This document shows, piece by piece, positions 63,091 to 64,000 of a stretch of 64,000 nucleotides of DNA. Position 1 is the stretch's first letter. Each line of letters starts with the position of its first letter. The DNA is from an uncultured Faecalibaculum sp. (lineage in GTDB: Bacteria; Bacillota_I; Bacilli_A; Erysipelotrichales; Erysipelotrichaceae). The notes under the pieces were generated by a model. It saw only the letters and a list, made by a program, of their open reading frames with translations. It was not told the DNA's origin and made no database searches. The stretch covers positions 1 to 64,000 of the forward strand of contig NZ_CAJUPA010000005.1 of assembly GCF_910588395.1 (NCBI RefSeq), read 5' to 3'. The position numbers and the translations under genes were made by a program.

Positions 63091-64000
63091 GTGAACAGAT
63101 TCTGCAGGATATGGCGGGAATCGCCGGTCTGTTTCATGTTCCGGAGGCAGCCGGAGACTGTGCCCTGCTGCTGCATGGCCTGCAGCACAGAGGCCAGGAC
63201 GGTGTGGGCATTGCCGTCACGGACGGCAGCAGCCTGACCTGTTTCAAGAGACGGGGACTGCTGTCCGAGCTTCTGAAAGAAGAACCTGTGCAGGAAACCC
63301 CGGGAACTGCCGCCATCGGCCAGGTGCGGCTGCGTCTGGAGGAAGACCGGATGGATGAAAACCTGCAGCCGGTGATGGTCCGTGCCTATCAGGGACATTT
63401 TGCCATCGTTTCCACCGGCATGATTGAAAATGCAGGTGAACTCCGGGATGAGATGGAGCAGCAGGGACTGATTTTTCAGGGGCTGTCGGATGCAGAGCTG
63501 ATCGCTCACCTCATACAGCGGGAACAGGGGCATCTGTTTGAAAAAATCACCCGGGCCTGTGCACAGATGCGGGGGTCCTGGACATTTCTGCTCATGACCA
63601 AAAGCACGATGTATGCCATGCGCAGTCAGGAAGGGGCCCGTTCTCTGTTTGTGGCAGATGTGCCGGACACCACCGGGGGCAAGGCTTTTGCCACGGAATC
63701 CGGCGCCCTGAGCATTCTCGGGGCACAGAATGTCAGGGAGCTGCAGCCCGGGGAACTGATGCGGTTTGGCAAGGGTGAAAGCCGGTGCTGGCAGATGCCG
63801 GCAGTCCGTGAGGCCATTGGGCCCTGTGCCATGGAATTTGTCTATTTTTCCCGGCTGGACTCCGGCATGTCCGGCCTGGGGGTGCTGACCGCCCGCAAGG
63901 CCTTTGGCCGGGCACTGGCCATCTCCGAAACGGAAACGGCGGATATGGTCATCGGTGTGCCGGATACGGCAATTGATGCCGCAGCGGCTTTTGCCAGAGA
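63087..64000 (+). CDS. purF: Amidophosphoribosyltransferase-like protein PurF, N-terminal part (runs off window)
   Basis: About 304 residues of PurF, the first enzyme of purine synthesis. It has LLLHGLQHRGQDGVGIAV, LSDAELIAHLIQR, AMEFVYFSRLDSGMSGLG and DMVIGVPDTAID. The glutaminase nucleophile, normally Cys in (E)CGVFGI, is Ala10 here (QDMAGIAGLF). The oxyanion-hole HNGN is STGM (109-112), and GHVRYST is GQVRLRL. The phosphoribosyltransferase half looks normal as far as it goes. It may use ammonia or a partner, or be a paralogue. It overlaps purL by four bases. Confidence 0.88.
   Translation, partial: MSEQILQDMAGIAGLFHVPEAAGDCALLLHGLQHRGQDGVGIAVTDGSSLTCFKRRGLLSELLKEEPVQETPGTAAIGQVRLRLEEDRMDENLQPVMVRAYQGHFAIVSTGMIENAGELRDEMEQQGLIFQGLSDAELIAHLIQREQGHLFEKITRACAQMRGSWTFLLMTKSTMYAMRSQEGARSLFVADVPDTTGGKAFATESGALSILGAQNVRELQPGELMRFGKGESRCWQMPAVREAIGPCAMEFVYFSRLDSGMSGLGVLTARKAFGRALAISETETADMVIGVPDTAIDAAAAFAR

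Overview
The window is a chromosomal origin region of a mid-GC Bacillota bacterium, most likely an Erysipelotrichia-class gut organism (inference from gene content; no 16S gene is present). Evidence: the rpmH-rnpA-yidC-jag / dnaA-dnaN-yaaA-recF-gyrB-gyrA arrangement, an RNA polymerase delta subunit (rpoE), RicT, RqcP, a glmS ribozyme, teichoic-acid genes, a one-chain 1235-aa PurL, and no sporulation genes in view.

Left arm (1-28 kb, mostly minus strand, transcribed away from the origin). 1-1.7 kb: an MscS channel and a DUF5662 protein. 1.7-6.9 kb: glmS with its self-cleaving ribozyme, a GntR regulator, and rsmG-parA-parB. 7-8.6 kb: two plus-strand envelope proteins of unknown function. 8.8-17.2 kb: a teichoic-acid operon (tagG, tagH, a decayed gene, tagD, a glycerophosphotransferase/glycosyltransferase fusion, an acyltransferase, two more glycerophosphotransferase-like genes). 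17.4-25.8 kb: pth-mfd-rqcP-nudix-HD hydrolase and ywiB-argS-rpoE. 25.9-28.1 kb: rpmH-rnpA-yidC-jag.

Origin (28.1-30.3 kb). dnaA is flanked on both sides by clusters of TTTTCCCCA-like 9-mers instead of the usual TTATCCACA DnaA box. The DnaA recognition motif reads GGRDHKT rather than GGRDHTT, so protein and site may have changed together.

Right arm (30.3-64 kb, mostly plus strand). dnaN, yaaA-recF-gyrB-gyrA, serS, small SRP RNA, tadA, dnaX (carrying a perfect parS site) and recR. Then a gene-free AT-rich 1.1-kb stretch holding a cluster of TCATATGA palindromes, just before a gene for a helix-turn-helix/coiled-coil protein. Next come a CYTH protein, nadK, an FtsW/RodA protein, mutS-mutL-miaA-tcdA, a CNNM/CorC-type membrane protein, a YggS protein, an SRAP protein, tmk-holB-ricT-rsmI and a purine operon (purE-purL-purF). 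The purF gene runs off the window and appears to lack the glutaminase nucleophile.

The genes cover replication start and segregation (DnaA, DnaN, Gyr, ParAB, parS), DNA repair (RecF, RecR, Mfd, MutSL, SRAP), RNA and translation maintenance, wall polymer synthesis and export, and nucleotide supply. Many promoters use an extended -10 (TGnTATAAT type). At least three genes appear to be read from leaderless or nearly leaderless mRNAs. No tRNA, rRNA, IS element, prophage or CRISPR array was seen.
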